From positions 56,531-120,530 of IMG/VR virus record IMGVR_UViG_3300037297_000078: DNA of 64,000 nt; one strand, given 5' to 3'. A program made the translations under genes and the position numbers. Each line of letters opens with the position of its first letter. Position 1 is the first letter of the stretch. Origin of the DNA: a virus. Of this stretch, positions 9,111 through 16,406 are shown in pieces. The notes under the pieces were generated by a model that made no database searches, had not been told where the DNA came from, and worked only from the letters and a program-made list of their open reading frames with translations.

Positions 9111-9455
9111 TTAATCCTCAAACAGTTCTAGTTGCTGCATTTGATAGGAATTCTTAGAAAAAGAAGCAGAAGTTTGTCTTACAAAGGCTTCTGCGTCAAA
9201 ATATCTAGCAAAAAGATAATATGGCATTTGAACCACTTCTTCTTGGTTTGCCATTGTGATCCATCCGGAATTTGTATCATTCCCGGCGATCTGGTAAACA
9301 GTTCCTTCTCTAAACCCTCTATAACTTTTTTGACAAATAGTTATTGCTCCTATAGGCGCATCAAAGACACATCTCTTGTTGTTAGGGTGAACAACCCACC
9401 AAGATTCACCTTTGAGAGGAGGCTCTTCTGCGGGATTTACTCTAATTAACGACAT
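9111..9455 (-). CDS. Hypothetical protein next to GroES
   Basis: 114 residues with a compact beta-prone N-terminal half (ESWWVVHPNNKRCVFDAP) and a charged C-terminal tail ending QLELFED. It overlaps the end of the groES-like gene by 14 bases, so it is in the same operon. The tail resembles clamp-binding or PCNA-box-like endings (QxxLxxF), but this is weak. No family recognised. Confidence 0.65.
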   Translation of the reverse strand: MSLIRVNPAEEPPLKGESWWVVHPNNKRCVFDAPIGAITICQKSYRGFREGTVYQIAGNDTNSGWITMANQEEVVQMPYYLFARYFDAEAFVRQTSASFSKNSYQMQQLELFED

Positions 9456-9735
9456 TGTCTTCGTCTTTCCTTACTACTCCATAAATATTACTTGCCTGAA
9501 TTAAATAACCAAACTCCTCACACTTCAAGCCAGAGGCAGAATAAATAAGAATAGTATCTCCTATTTCCGCATTAATTGTAGCCGCAACGTCATGTGACAT
9601 TTGAAGAATAACCGCTCTCTTGATTTTCTCTTCTTTTGTCAGAGGAACAATTATCCCTCCCTCAGTTTTCCTTTCATCCTTCGTCGGAATATCTACCAGA
9701 ATGTAATCATTTCTAACAAAAAACTTCTCACTCAT
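9442..9735 (-). CDS. groES: GroES-like co-chaperonin (Cpn10)
   Basis: 97 residues, the normal length for Cpn10. The mobile loop is clear (KDERKTEGGIIVP, about 20-31), followed by the barrel strands AVILQMS and GDTILIYSASG and a C-terminal NIYGVV. It would cap the host GroEL ring; phage versions such as T4 gp31 and CocO in RB49 help the capsid protein fold. It sits in the late operon close to an Hsp20 gene, a sensible pairing for virion protein folding. No GroEL gene is seen here. Confidence 0.9.
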   Translation of the reverse strand: MSEKFFVRNDYILVDIPTKDERKTEGGIIVPLTKEEKIKRAVILQMSHDVAATINAEIGDTILIYSASGLKCEEFGYLIQASNIYGVVRKDEDNVVN

Positions 9736-10026
9736 TTAAATCTCCTTTTTGTTTTCGTAATATCTCGCCCAATCATGATATAACGTTATAATCTGTTTGG
9801 CAATGCCTTCTGCTTCTTCTTCTATAAAAAATTGTTTCGCAATTTCTGCGTAACGACAATCTTCCCCGTTCTTCTCTAACCAAAAATTAAATTGTTTTAA
9901 AAATGAGTTCTTGTCGCTTCCCATAGCCTCAAGCAGATCGGCTAATTTACCAAGAAGTTCCGGGTTCATCAAAAGCTTAAGAGATTCCCGTAACTTTCCT
10001 AAATTTACAAGATTGTTGTTCCGCAT
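9736..10026 (-). CDS. Small helical hypothetical protein
   Basis: 96 residues, mostly helical and charged (LGKLRESLKLLMNPELLGKL; FFIEEEAEGIAKQII). Adjacent to groES with no gap. No metal site or membrane segment. Not recognised. Confidence 0.65.
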   Translation of the reverse strand: MRNNNLVNLGKLRESLKLLMNPELLGKLADLLEAMGSDKNSFLKQFNFWLEKNGEDCRYAEIAKQFFIEEEAEGIAKQIITLYHDWARYYENKKEI

Positions 10027-10027
10027 T

Positions 10028-10333
10028 TTAACGCCTTTGGGATCGTTTATCTAATTTTTCTTCTATTTTATTTATCTTTTCAAGAATTTCCTGATGTTGC
10101 TTTGTATGTTCTTCAAACAATGTCTTTATTTGTATGAAGTCTTTGTTCCTTACGTATTTGTCTGAAGTATCTTCCTTAATTTCTATTTTTACAGCATGAT
10201 CTCTGTCAGCGGCCCATTCCTTTATTTCAGAATGAGAGTTTGCCGCCCAAAGCACAACACCGGCAGTTAAAACAATGATTGAAACAATAAATGATATAAT
10301 TTTTACTAAATTAGAGCTAGTTCCATTTGCCAT
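10028..10333 (-). CDS. Single-pass membrane protein with coiled coil
   Basis: 101 residues from the ATG at 10333 (MANGTSSN); the ATG six bases upstream lies against the AGGAG and is too close to it. A membrane helix (VKIISFIVSIIVLTAGVVLW) spans about 9-29, followed by a charged region and a C-terminal coiled coil (HQEILEKINKIEEKLDKR). Topology resembles small phage membrane anchors, i-spanins or holin-associated proteins, but this is only a resemblance. Confidence 0.65.
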   Translation of the reverse strand: MANGTSSNLVKIISFIVSIIVLTAGVVLWAANSHSEIKEWAADRDHAVKIEIKEDTSDKYVRNKDFIQIKTLFEEHTKQHQEILEKINKIEEKLDKRSQRR

Positions 10334-10365
10334 ATGCATCTCCTATTAAAAGAGAATGATTCCTC

Positions 10366-10441
10366 AATAAGTTTAGCACATGACGGACCAAAACGCCAGA
10401 GGAAGGAGATGAAACCTCTGACGCAATGGCCTAAACTTATT
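10366..10441. ncRNA. Structured 76-base intergenic element
   Basis: An 11-base perfect inverted repeat (AATAAGTTTAG at 10366-10376, CTAAACTTATT at 10431-10441) closes an inner hairpin of eight pairs with one mismatch (10394-10402 with 10415-10423). The span is tRNA-sized, but no T-loop, anticodon stem or acceptor end is recognisable. It lies after the stop of hsp20 and before the next gene on the minus strand. It lacks a T-tract on either strand, so it is not a typical terminator. Possible roles: processing site, small RNA or mRNA-stabilising element. Confidence 0.45.
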
Positions 10442-10466
10442 CGCCAGAGATTATTATATCACTTAA

Positions 10467-10856
10467 TTAGTGTCGAGTTCCAAATAAGGACATTCTGGTC
10501 TTCTTTACCTCGATGGCAGGGATAATTATTCTCAAGAAACCATTCTCAAAAATAATTTCAGAATCAGACATGTTCAATTGACTCGTATATGCAATTTTAT
10601 GAGAAAACGAACAAGTAAATCTTTTTGAGATTTCTTCGCAATTGGCATTAGATCCAGAAATATACAAGAGCTTGTCATCACATTCGATATTAATATCTTC
10701 TTTTCTAAACCCTGCTAAAGCCATTTGAATCTCTACCTTTTCTAACTCTCCATCTTCATTATAAAATGGAATCTTCTCAATTGGTGGTTTTGCTTCTGTC
10801 GGCCAAGAAAAGAACAAATTGTAAAGATTGTCTGCTAAGATAGATGAACTAACCAT
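10467..10856 (-). CDS. hsp20: Small heat-shock protein (Hsp20 / alpha-crystallin)
   Basis: 129 residues from the ATG at 10856, which has GGAGGTG seven bases upstream (two longer starts lack this). The alpha-crystallin domain runs from about 27 to the end: EIQMALAGFRKEDINIECDD, LYISGS, and the conserved GFLRIIIPA strand. The N-terminal segment contains an amphipathic stretch typical of oligomerising sHSPs. It should hold unfolded proteins in ATP-independent fashion. Hsp20 genes are known from T4-like cyanophages and other large phages; here it is near groES in the late region. Confidence 0.85.
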   Translation of the reverse strand: MVSSSILADNLYNLFFSWPTEAKPPIEKIPFYNEDGELEKVEIQMALAGFRKEDINIECDDKLLYISGSNANCEEISKRFTCSFSHKIAYTSQLNMSDSEIIFENGFLRIIIPAIEVKKTRMSLFGTRH

Positions 10857-10944
10857 TCTAAACACCTCCATAAATGTTTTGGCATAATCGCCACTAACTA
10901 GCAAAATTGCTAGCAATCAAAATATAACACAAGAAATGTCCTTG

Positions 10945-11209
10945 TCAATTTTCTGCAAGATCTATTAATAATTCTAAGTCTACCATCCCCGCATGGTATT
11001 CGGCGTGACACCGATTACACAATAAAACGCACCCCTCTAGCTCTTCAATGACTTCTTTAGAAAAGGTAGCTTTCTCGCTAATTGCAAAGTTTTTTTTCGA
11101 AGGGGTTAATATGATGGAAATGGAGAGCAGCTAAGCATTTCTTGTAACCGCACAGTACGCAACTGCCGCCTTTATATTCTACGAGCTGCTTTTTGACTTT
11201 GTCGTCCAC
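10945..11209 (-). pseudogene. Frameshifted HNH endonuclease
   Basis: Two frames together give a small HNH protein: VDDKVKKQLVEYKGG, CVLCGYKKC, then LHFHHINPFEK, and in the +1 frame ISEKATFSKEVIEE, GCVLLCNRCHAEYH. This is the CxxC - HH - N - CxxCH pattern. The break is at a run of eight A residues (minus strand, about 11092-11099); seven would restore the frame. No good ATG is present, only GTG at 11209. It may be a decayed homing-type endonuclease or carry a sequencing indel. Confidence 0.6.
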
Positions 11210-11263
11210 ATTCCAATATAACTATTTTATTTAATAAACGCATAGATGTCAAGAAAAATCAGA

Positions 11264-11673
11264 TTATTCCCAAACAAAACCAAAATCTTTCATCCAGGGC
11301 TTGTTGTCTTTAACCTGAACAAATTTAGCAGCATCTTTCAAGGACCATTGTTTGTATTTTACTAGCCACAAAGCAACTGTTAGTCTTGATCTATTATGCC
11401 CATGGACACAGTGGATAAAAACATTTCCAGATCTGTTGTCAGCAATAGTTTTAGCCATGTTAAATACTTCTACAGCTTCGTTGATTGGATTGTCAGAGGC
11501 CAAAGTCTCTAGTGGATCAGACATCTTGACTTTGAATTGACAGACATCTCCAATTACCGGAGTGTCTTTTTCACAAACAGAAACAGTTGCTTTAATATTA
11601 TTTTTTCTTATAAATTCAGGTGTAACATCTTTTACTGCGCCATATAGCCGTCAATCTTAGTATTGTATTTCAT
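11264..11673 (-). pseudogene. Dual-specificity phosphatase-like gene with a frameshift
   Basis: The 86-residue 3' frame contains the Cys-x5-Arg phosphatase loop HCVHGHNRS followed by a helix (RLTVALWLVKYKQW), as in dual-specificity and tyrosine phosphatases. Upstream, an ATG at 11673 with a Shine-Dalgarno encodes MKYNTKIDGY, then hits a stop; in the shifted frame AVKDVTPEFIRKN, TVSVCEKDTPVIGD continues straight into the phosphatase. Two extra bases at TATAT (about 11641-11645) explain the break. Intact, it would be about 135 residues. The short frame alone, starting MSDPLE, could still be made but lacks the N-terminal strands. Confidence 0.6.
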
Positions 11674-11677
11674 TACC

Positions 11678-11908
11678 TTAAATACCTCCTGTTGATACAA
11701 CATTAGGTCTGTTATGCTTTTGATGACCGATAGTTGTTATTCTCATTTCAACAGTCTTTTTGTCCGACATGACCTCTATATAACGGCCAGGTTCAAGCTG
11801 AAGGTCAGACCATGCTGACCCGCAGAACGGCCACCCCAAACTATAATTGGGTTCAACCTCGTTCTGTCTTATAATTTCTCTAATCTCGTCTATTCTTGAT
11901 TGATTCAT
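11678..11908 (-). CDS. Small hypothetical protein
   Basis: 76 residues, not recognised. N-terminal helix (NQSRIDEIREIIRQNE) then a short beta-prone segment with one Cys. Ends five bases before the phosphatase start, so probably co-transcribed. Confidence 0.55.
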   Translation of the reverse strand: MNQSRIDEIREIIRQNEVEPNYSLGWPFCGSAWSDLQLEPGRYIEVMSDKKTVEMRITTIGHQKHNRPNVVSTGGI

Positions 11909-11921
11909 TACCTCGCTCCGA

Positions 11922-12320
11922 TCAATCAGTTAATGATTTAATCTTTCTTCTAAGCTCTGCAACTTCTAGCTTCTTATTAAGTTCTTGTTGGTTCTCTATT
12001 ATGTTTTTTGCACCAAGATTATATATCTCTGCTGAACTATGAGTAGAAACTTCTAGATATTTTTTCCCAAGAGAAGAGTTAAAAAAGTCAGTTAGTTCTT
12101 TAATCTCAGGAGCTGTAAAGTTTTTTAAGAAAATATCTTCTAAAAAGCCTTTAACCTCGTCCCAACCAGCACATTCTAGCATAAAATCTCTAAAAATATA
12201 CTCAAATTCTTTTAGTTCTGGATCCATTTCCAGTTGCTTGTCAATGTTCCCATTAAGAGCGTTAAGATAATTGTTTTTATAATTCATTGCCTTAAATAAC
12301 TTATCTATATTGCTATTCAT
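11922..12320 (-). CDS. DUF2059-like helical protein
   Basis: 132 residues, all helical. The stretch FTAPEIKELTDFFNSSLGKK (about 82-101) resembles the core of DUF2059 (acidic/helical segment, then Phe-Tyr-x-Ser-x-x-Gly-x-Lys). DUF2059 proteins are usually exported, but no signal peptide is visible here, so the assignment is tentative. A charged tail follows. Confidence 0.6.
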   Translation of the reverse strand: MNSNIDKLFKAMNYKNNYLNALNGNIDKQLEMDPELKEFEYIFRDFMLECAGWDEVKGFLEDIFLKNFTAPEIKELTDFFNSSLGKKYLEVSTHSSAEIYNLGAKNIIENQQELNKKLEVAELRRKIKSLTD

Positions 12321-12361
12321 TACTTTCTCCTTCTATATTCTCGAATTTAGAATAAGTTTAT

Positions 12362-12724
12362 TTAAAGATCTATCCACAGTTTTAAAAACTTTTTATTTAT
12401 CTCTTTTGGGTTAAAGCTGCCTCTAATCTCAAACGAAACACCAAGCGAGGCACAAAGACTAGGGGAAATTTTTTCCAACTGCTGAATCAGCAAGTTCATC
12501 TCTTGTCTGTTAAATATAGAACTTCCATAATAAGAAGCGTCTCCTTCAGCAGGAACATTAACCAAAAGTTCATATTCCGGTTCTTTCCAGTAGACAGCAA
12601 CCGAATCATTTTCTGGCCCAAGACTAATAGAAGGCCACTCTAGCTCTTCTTTAAATTCATCATGAAAATAATTCATGTGGTTTTCTAACATTTCAAGTGC
12701 ACGACTTAAAGCTGTTTTGTTCAT
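12362..12724 (-). CDS. Hypothetical protein
   Basis: 120 residues from the ATG at 12724, which overlaps the stop of the terminase-like ATPase gene as ATGA and has AAAGGA upstream. Mixed alpha/beta (LEWPSISLG, VAVYWKEPEYELLVNVP) with no catalytic motif. Not recognised. Coupled translation suggests it may work with the ATPase. Confidence 0.6.
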   Translation of the reverse strand: MNKTALSRALEMLENHMNYFHDEFKEELEWPSISLGPENDSVAVYWKEPEYELLVNVPAEGDASYYGSSIFNRQEMNLLIQQLEKISPSLCASLGVSFEIRGSFNPKEINKKFLKLWIDL

Positions 12725-13362
12725 TGACAATCCTTTTCTTGTAAAACCCACTGTCCATAAATTTCAGTTTGCACAACATCATCTTTTAAGTCCGTAACAA
12801 AATCTCTATAATTCTTTATTAAGAATTTTCCTCCTAAAGAAAATTTATTTGCGGGATAAGAATTCCAAAGATCAAAAAACAAACAACCTGTTTTTACCCG
12901 ACCTTTACTGTCAATCCAATAATTAACTACTTTTGGACTAGAAACAAAAAGTTTCCTACTTTCTGAATGACTAATAACTTCTTTAAGAAGAGACTCCTTA
13001 ATAAAGGCGGCTTCTTCTACGAGAATAAGGTCATAGAGCCTACCTTTTAGTTCATAAGAATTTCCAATAACCGGTATTCTTACTCCTGTTGAACTAGTAA
13101 TGTGAAAACCTCTATTTGGAGCAACTAAGGCAATAGATGTTTTAAATTGAAGATAATGATCTATTATAGATCTTATAAAAGTTGTTTTTCCACTTCTGCG
13201 CGGACCAAGAAGAAATAAGTCTCTATATTTAAAAAATGTATAACTTGGCGGTTTTCTAATTTTATCTAAAAGCCGCCAAAACCAATTCTCACTAGGCTTT
13301 TCAGGAAAAACTTCTTCTCCGCTTATAAATTGTTCTTTAAGATTCTCTAAGAAATCAATCAT
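12721..13362 (-). CDS. Terminase-like ATPase without a nuclease domain
   Basis: 213 residues. Walker A is GPRRSGKTT (about 53-61) and Walker B is YDLILVEEAAF (about 109-119), the arrangement seen in terminase large subunits, and the C-terminal segment DDVVQTEIYGQWV resembles the end of the TerL ATPase domain. The RNase-H-like nuclease domain is absent. A true TerL is encoded 9 kb away on the same strand, so this is a second, stand-alone paralogue-like ATPase. It could be an evolved accessory packaging or DNA-handling ATPase, or a remnant. Confidence 0.75.
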   Translation of the reverse strand: MIDFLENLKEQFISGEEVFPEKPSENWFWRLLDKIRKPPSYTFFKYRDLFLLGPRRSGKTTFIRSIIDHYLQFKTSIALVAPNRGFHITSSTGVRIPVIGNSYELKGRLYDLILVEEAAFIKESLLKEVISHSESRKLFVSSPKVVNYWIDSKGRVKTGCLFFDLWNSYPANKFSLGGKFLIKNYRDFVTDLKDDVVQTEIYGQWVLQEKDCQ

Positions 13363-13645
13363 TTTTAACTACTCTTTCTTTTGAAATTCTTAGTCTGTTA
13401 TTTTCTTTATTAAAAACAACTCTTATTCTAAACTCTGGCGTTCCTTTATATAAAATACGATATCCTGAAAATTCATTTGGCTTCAAGCCTAAATCTGAAT
13501 CATGTATAACAGAGACAGATTTAAATATTTCTTCTTCGCTCGGTAAACACTGAAATTTATCAAAAACAACTTCTTCAAAAGCGTCTTCTGTTGCTTGATA
13601 AATCTGTTCAATAATCTCTTTACCTATTTCATTAATACATTCCAT
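13355..13645 (-). CDS. Small hypothetical protein
   Basis: 96 residues from the ATG at 13645, preceded by GGAGGTTTTA; a longer frame runs into the tRNA flank and lacks a binding site. N-terminal amphipathic helix (MECINEIGKEIIEQIYQATED) then a beta-rich C-terminal half (EFRIRVVFNKENNRLRIS). Overlaps the ATPase gene start by eight bases, so they are coupled. Not recognised. Confidence 0.6.
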   Translation of the reverse strand: MECINEIGKEIIEQIYQATEDAFEEVVFDKFQCLPSEEEIFKSVSVIHDSDLGLKPNEFSGYRILYKGTPEFRIRVVFNKENNRLRISKERVVKND

Positions 13646-13699
13646 TAAAACCTCCAGGATCAATATCGCAAAAATATGACCGGTCGTCAAGGAATAATC

Positions 13700-13773
13700 G
13701 TCCCAGAGGATTGATTCGAACAATCTTCTTCTGATCCACAGTCAGACGCCTCTCCAAATAGGCCACTCTGGGA
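13700..13773 (-). tRNA. tRNA-His (GTG)
   Basis: Cloverleaf on the minus strand: acceptor TCCCAGA/TCTGGGA, anticodon stem TCTGA/TCAGA around CTGTGGA (T33 then GTG) and T-arm GATTG TTCGAAT CAATC. C at the discriminator position (13700) is the His identity base, but the -1 position is encoded as A rather than G, so G-1 would have to be added or processed. First of four tRNAs in a row. Confidence 0.9.
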
Positions 13774-13776
13774 TAG

Positions 13777-13849
13777 AGCCAGCGAGAAGACTTGAACTCC
13801 CAACAAAGGCATTACAAGTGCCCTGCTCTACCAATTGAGCTACGCTGGC
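13777..13849 (-). tRNA. tRNA-Thr (TGT)
   Basis: Minus-strand cloverleaf: acceptor GCCAGCG/CGCTGGC, D-arm AGCTCAATTGGTAGAGC, anticodon stem GGGCA/TGCCT around CTTGTAA (T33 then TGT), T-loop TTCAAGT. Normal length. Lies three bases from tRNA-His, so the set is probably one processed transcript. Confidence 0.92.
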
Positions 13850-13854
13850 AATAG

Positions 13855-13925
13855 TCCGGGATATCCGATTCGAACGGCGACTGAGGCTCCCAAAGCCTCC
13901 GTGTTTCCATTACACCATATCCCGG
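13855..13925 (-). tRNA. tRNA-Pro (TGG)
   Basis: Minus-strand cloverleaf: acceptor CCGGGAT/ATCCCGG, anticodon stem GAGGC/GCCTC around TTTGGGA (T33 then TGG), T-loop TTCGAAT. A short D-loop keeps it near 71 bases. Discriminator A. Confidence 0.9.
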
Positions 13926-13953
13926 TAAATATTAAGTTTTAAAAGAACATCTG

Positions 13954-14026
13954 CTCCCCAGGCTGGACTTGAACCAACAACCTAGCGGTTAACGGCCGCT
14001 TGCTCTACCGCTTGAGCTACTGAGGA
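13954..14026 (-). tRNA. tRNA-Asn (GTT), with C33
   Basis: Minus-strand cloverleaf: acceptor TCCTCAG/CTGGGGA (one G-T pair), D-arm AGCTCAAGCGGTAGAGC, anticodon stem AGCGG/CCGCT around CCGTTAA, T-loop TTCAAGT, discriminator G as usual for Asn. Position 33 is C rather than the near-universal U. Everything else looks functional. Confidence 0.88.
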
Positions 14027-14111
14027 ATACGGACCATCAAAGGATATGTAGCCTTGACAGTCCTCTTACCAAACTGGATTTGTATGGGGAAAAGAAACGG
14101 TTAGATTTTGA

Positions 14112-14163
14112 ATCTTATCTAACATCTTATCTAAAGAATATCATAAGCCTTTTTCTGAGTCAA
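14112..14163 (-). promoter_or_regulatory. Putative promoter and direct repeat upstream of the tRNA cluster
   Basis: On the minus strand TTGACT (14158-14163) is followed after 17 bases by TATTCT (14135-14140), a plausible sigma-70-type promoter for the tRNAs and late genes beyond. Just downstream, TTAGATAAGAT occurs twice in direct tandem (14112-14122 and 14124-14134), placed where an operator or leader motif could sit. The rest of the 14027-14170 gap holds nothing else I can support. Confidence 0.4.
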
Positions 14164-14170
14164 ACAGAAT

Positions 14171-14776
14171 CTAAGCTAACAAATCATAGTCTTCTCGTCC
14201 GCCTGGATAAACATAATCTTTTGTTTCTTCTTTATGGCAGATCATACAGACCCTTTGTTTCCAGGTCGTCCAGCCCGCAACCCACATCTCTCCTTTTGGC
14301 TCCCAACTAGTCCAATCATGCCCTCCATTCGCCTCACAATATTCATAAAGTTCTTCTTCTAGCTTTTCCCTGTATTCTTCTAAAAGCTCTCTATTCTTCT
14401 TCCTCTTCTCTGTAATTGAAGCTCTGGCTTCTTTGACTAACTCGGCCGTAATCTCGTTAATTGTTTTCCATGAGTCCAACAAAGCAAGATCGAATTCTTT
14501 ATCTATTTGCTTTTCTGACTCAATATGTAACGCTTGATATTCTCCGCGCTTGTCGTTAAGTCCGACCTCTAATGTCACTTCCCACTTACCAATGGTCCAT
14601 TCAACTTGTATTCTGTTGTCGTCTAGAGTTTCATAAACATATAGTGTTGGTAATTCAACACCGTAATTGTCAAGAAACATTTTCTCAAGCCATGCTAAAC
14701 CAACATAGTTATAAGCGTCCTGAGATCTCCTCTCATGTCTCTGCCTTATCTCTTTAAACTGTTCTGAAATATCCAT
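14171..14776 (-). CDS. Hypothetical protein with C-terminal Cys/His motif
   Basis: 201 residues. The N-terminal 110 residues (WLEKMFLDNYGVELPTLYVY..., IQVEWTIGKWEVTLEV) match a mixed fold seen in a recurrent family of short proteins of unknown role (LP...Y.Y.T..G.IQ.EW pattern). A charged coiled coil follows, then HDWTSWEP...RVCMICHKEE, a likely zinc site. It is the gene nearest the proposed promoter but reads towards the tRNAs. Confidence 0.7.
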   Translation of the reverse strand: MDISEQFKEIRQRHERRSQDAYNYVGLAWLEKMFLDNYGVELPTLYVYETLDDNRIQVEWTIGKWEVTLEVGLNDKRGEYQALHIESEKQIDKEFDLALLDSWKTINEITAELVKEARASITEKRKKNRELLEEYREKLEEELYEYCEANGGHDWTSWEPKGEMWVAGWTTWKQRVCMICHKEETKDYVYPGGREDYDLLA

Positions 14777-14777
14777 C

Positions 14778-15383
14778 TTACTTCCTTATTGGACTTTCTT
14801 TTATTTCAATTTTGAAAGAAGTTGGTTTGTTATCAGCACGAACCCATTGCCCCGTTTCGCTTTTCTGCATAATAAAAGGAAAAGTTGTAACTTTATGTTC
14901 CGTATATACTGGATAGACTTCACCGGTTTTCAGATCAACGTACATTATCCATGTTCCGTCAGTATTCTTTGAACTAAACAAGCCATTAGGTTCTGCTTGT
15001 TCGACAACAACAGAAAACTCATCTTCGCCAGGGTCGTCGCGATTATAAGAACCCTGAAGAGGATTAGTAAGACTCACGTCAGCAGGAAGAGCATAGCCAA
15101 CAGAAGGACCTTCGTATTTTGTCTCTCCGGTAATAGTCTCGATAATTGTATAGGTCGCCACAACCTGTGTCGTAGTAACATCATAAACTTGCTGGTAGAT
15201 ATCCCGAGGAATACTATAATCATAGATGTGCACCGGCTGAGCGTCCTGATAAATAGACTGTTGCCTTGCTACAATCTCTGCATCCTTGGCCTCAGACGAA
15301 TCGTTTTGGGTAGCACATGCCGTAAAAACAACTATTGAAAAAATAAAAATTACAAACAAAACTAACTTCATACTTTTCTTCAT
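14778..15383 (-). CDS. Putative lipoprotein
   Basis: 201 residues. Signal peptide with a lipobox (SIVVFTAC, Cys22), then a polar exported domain with beta-prone stretches (QVVATYTIIETITGETKY; GTWIMYVDLKTGEVYPVY). This predicts an envelope-anchored protein made during infection; roles such as superinfection exclusion are conceivable but unproven. Starts 12 bases downstream of the membrane gene 15396-15812. Confidence 0.75.
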   Translation of the reverse strand: MKKSMKLVLFVIFIFSIVVFTACATQNDSSEAKDAEIVARQQSIYQDAQPVHIYDYSIPRDIYQQVYDVTTTQVVATYTIIETITGETKYEGPSVGYALPADVSLTNPLQGSYNRDDPGEDEFSVVVEQAEPNGLFSSKNTDGTWIMYVDLKTGEVYPVYTEHKVTTFPFIMQKSETGQWVRADNKPTSFKIEIKESPIRK

Positions 15384-15395
15384 TATTCTTCTCCT

Positions 15396-15812
15396 TTACT
15401 TTATTAGTCTTTCGACTTCTTCTGGAACCTCACTTGAAGGAATGTTTGTCGTTTCTCTTTTCATCTGAGCAAGTATTGCTTTTTGCTGAGCATGAACAGC
15501 CGCCACAATACTGTTTTGTCCATTAGCTTCAGCCTCAGCAACCCTTATCTGCAAATTAGTATACTGAGTATACAAGTTCTGCAACTTCGCCTGTTTTGAT
15601 TCAGTATACTGTTGACTATATTGAACTACTTCGCGGTCAATGTCTTTGTCGACAATGTTGGTGCTTCTTAATCCCCAGCCAACAAGAACCAATACCGATA
15701 GAACCCCTAAAAACAAAGGCACAATTCTTCTGAGCGTCCAAAAAGACTCTTTGATGGCAAATCTTGCTTCCTCCCGATATTCTCTCGACCTGTCATTGTG
15801 ATTTTGTAACAT
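15396..15812 (-). CDS. Single-pass membrane protein with periplasmic coiled coil
   Basis: 138 residues. A membrane helix (IVPLFLGVLSVLVLVGWGL, about 30-48) follows a basic N-terminus, giving an N-in topology; the rest is a Gln/Ala-rich coiled coil (SKQAKLQNLYTQYTNLQIRV...). Next to the lipoprotein gene: an inner-membrane coiled-coil protein beside an outer lipoprotein resembles a two-component envelope-spanning pair, but the genes are not nested as classical spanins are. Confidence 0.7.
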   Translation of the reverse strand: MLQNHNDRSREYREEARFAIKESFWTLRRIVPLFLGVLSVLVLVGWGLRSTNIVDKDIDREVVQYSQQYTESKQAKLQNLYTQYTNLQIRVAEAEANGQNSIVAAVHAQQKAILAQMKRETTNIPSSEVPEEVERLIK

Positions 15813-15852
15813 TTTTATCTCCTTTTTTGTTTACTTACACAATGTTATATTG

Positions 15853-16278
15853 TTAATTTTCAACAACCTTAACAAACTCTAACTTTCGACAAACTAATTC
15901 TTGAAAGTTATCTTCTTTGTCAGACCAATTAATTTCAATCGCAACGATGTTTTCTTTAGAGACTTTAAATTCAATTATTGTATCGCAAGAAAAATTTTGG
16001 TTTTCTTTAGCTTTCTTAAGAGAAGTATAGACATGGAGTCCTTTATGTATTTCTCCATAATTTAGTTCTTCTTTGGTTGGTTTATTAGGTCTATCTACTT
16101 GAAAAACTTTTTGTTTTTTAAAATCCCATTTAAAATCATAAACAGGAGATCTATAGAAGTTTTCCTCTGGCCATTTTCTTAGAATTTTATAAACATATGC
16201 AAATCTTTTTCTAGATCCAAACCATTTGTTTAGATTCTTTTTATTTTCTTCTTGATCTTGTTTAATCCATAAACACAT
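15853..16278 (-). CDS. MCL family member 1 (subfamily B), only minus-strand copy
   Basis: 141 residues starting MCLWIKQDQ. Blocks in order: WFGSRKRFAYVYK (19-31), FYRSPVYDFKWDF (42-54), PTKEE, GLHVYTS (82-88), FKVSKENIVAIE, and LVCRKLEFVKV. All the family landmark residues are present, including Cys2, the block His and the C-terminal Cys. It is some 6 kb away from the other copies and on the opposite strand. Preceded by a clear GGAG site. Function unknown. Confidence 0.8.
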   Translation of the reverse strand: MCLWIKQDQEENKKNLNKWFGSRKRFAYVYKILRKWPEENFYRSPVYDFKWDFKKQKVFQVDRPNKPTKEELNYGEIHKGLHVYTSLKKAKENQNFSCDTIIEFKVSKENIVAIEINWSDKEDNFQELVCRKLEFVKVVEN

Positions 16279-16292
16279 TCTCTTCTCCTTGT

Positions 16293-16406
16293 TTATATTA
16301 AAGTATTAAAAATAGAATAAAATATAATCATCATAAATAATATAAATAAAATTCCTAATAAGATAGACCCTATTCTTTTAAATTCTTCTTTAAGATCTTG
16401 TTTCAA
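16293..16406 (-). CDS. Tiny membrane protein, TTG start
   Basis: 37 residues (start TTG with AGGAG seven bases upstream; the start overlaps the preceding TGA). N-terminal charged residues (KQDLKEEFKRIG) then one membrane helix (SILLGILFILFMMIIFYSIF). No known family. Confidence 0.5.
   Translation of the reverse strand: MKQDLKEEFKRIGSILLGILFILFMMIIFYSIFNTLI

Noticed and set aside
10366-10441. Fifth minus-strand tRNA
   Set aside because: The 76-base span fits but there is no T-loop, anticodon stem or acceptor pairing of tRNA type on either strand.
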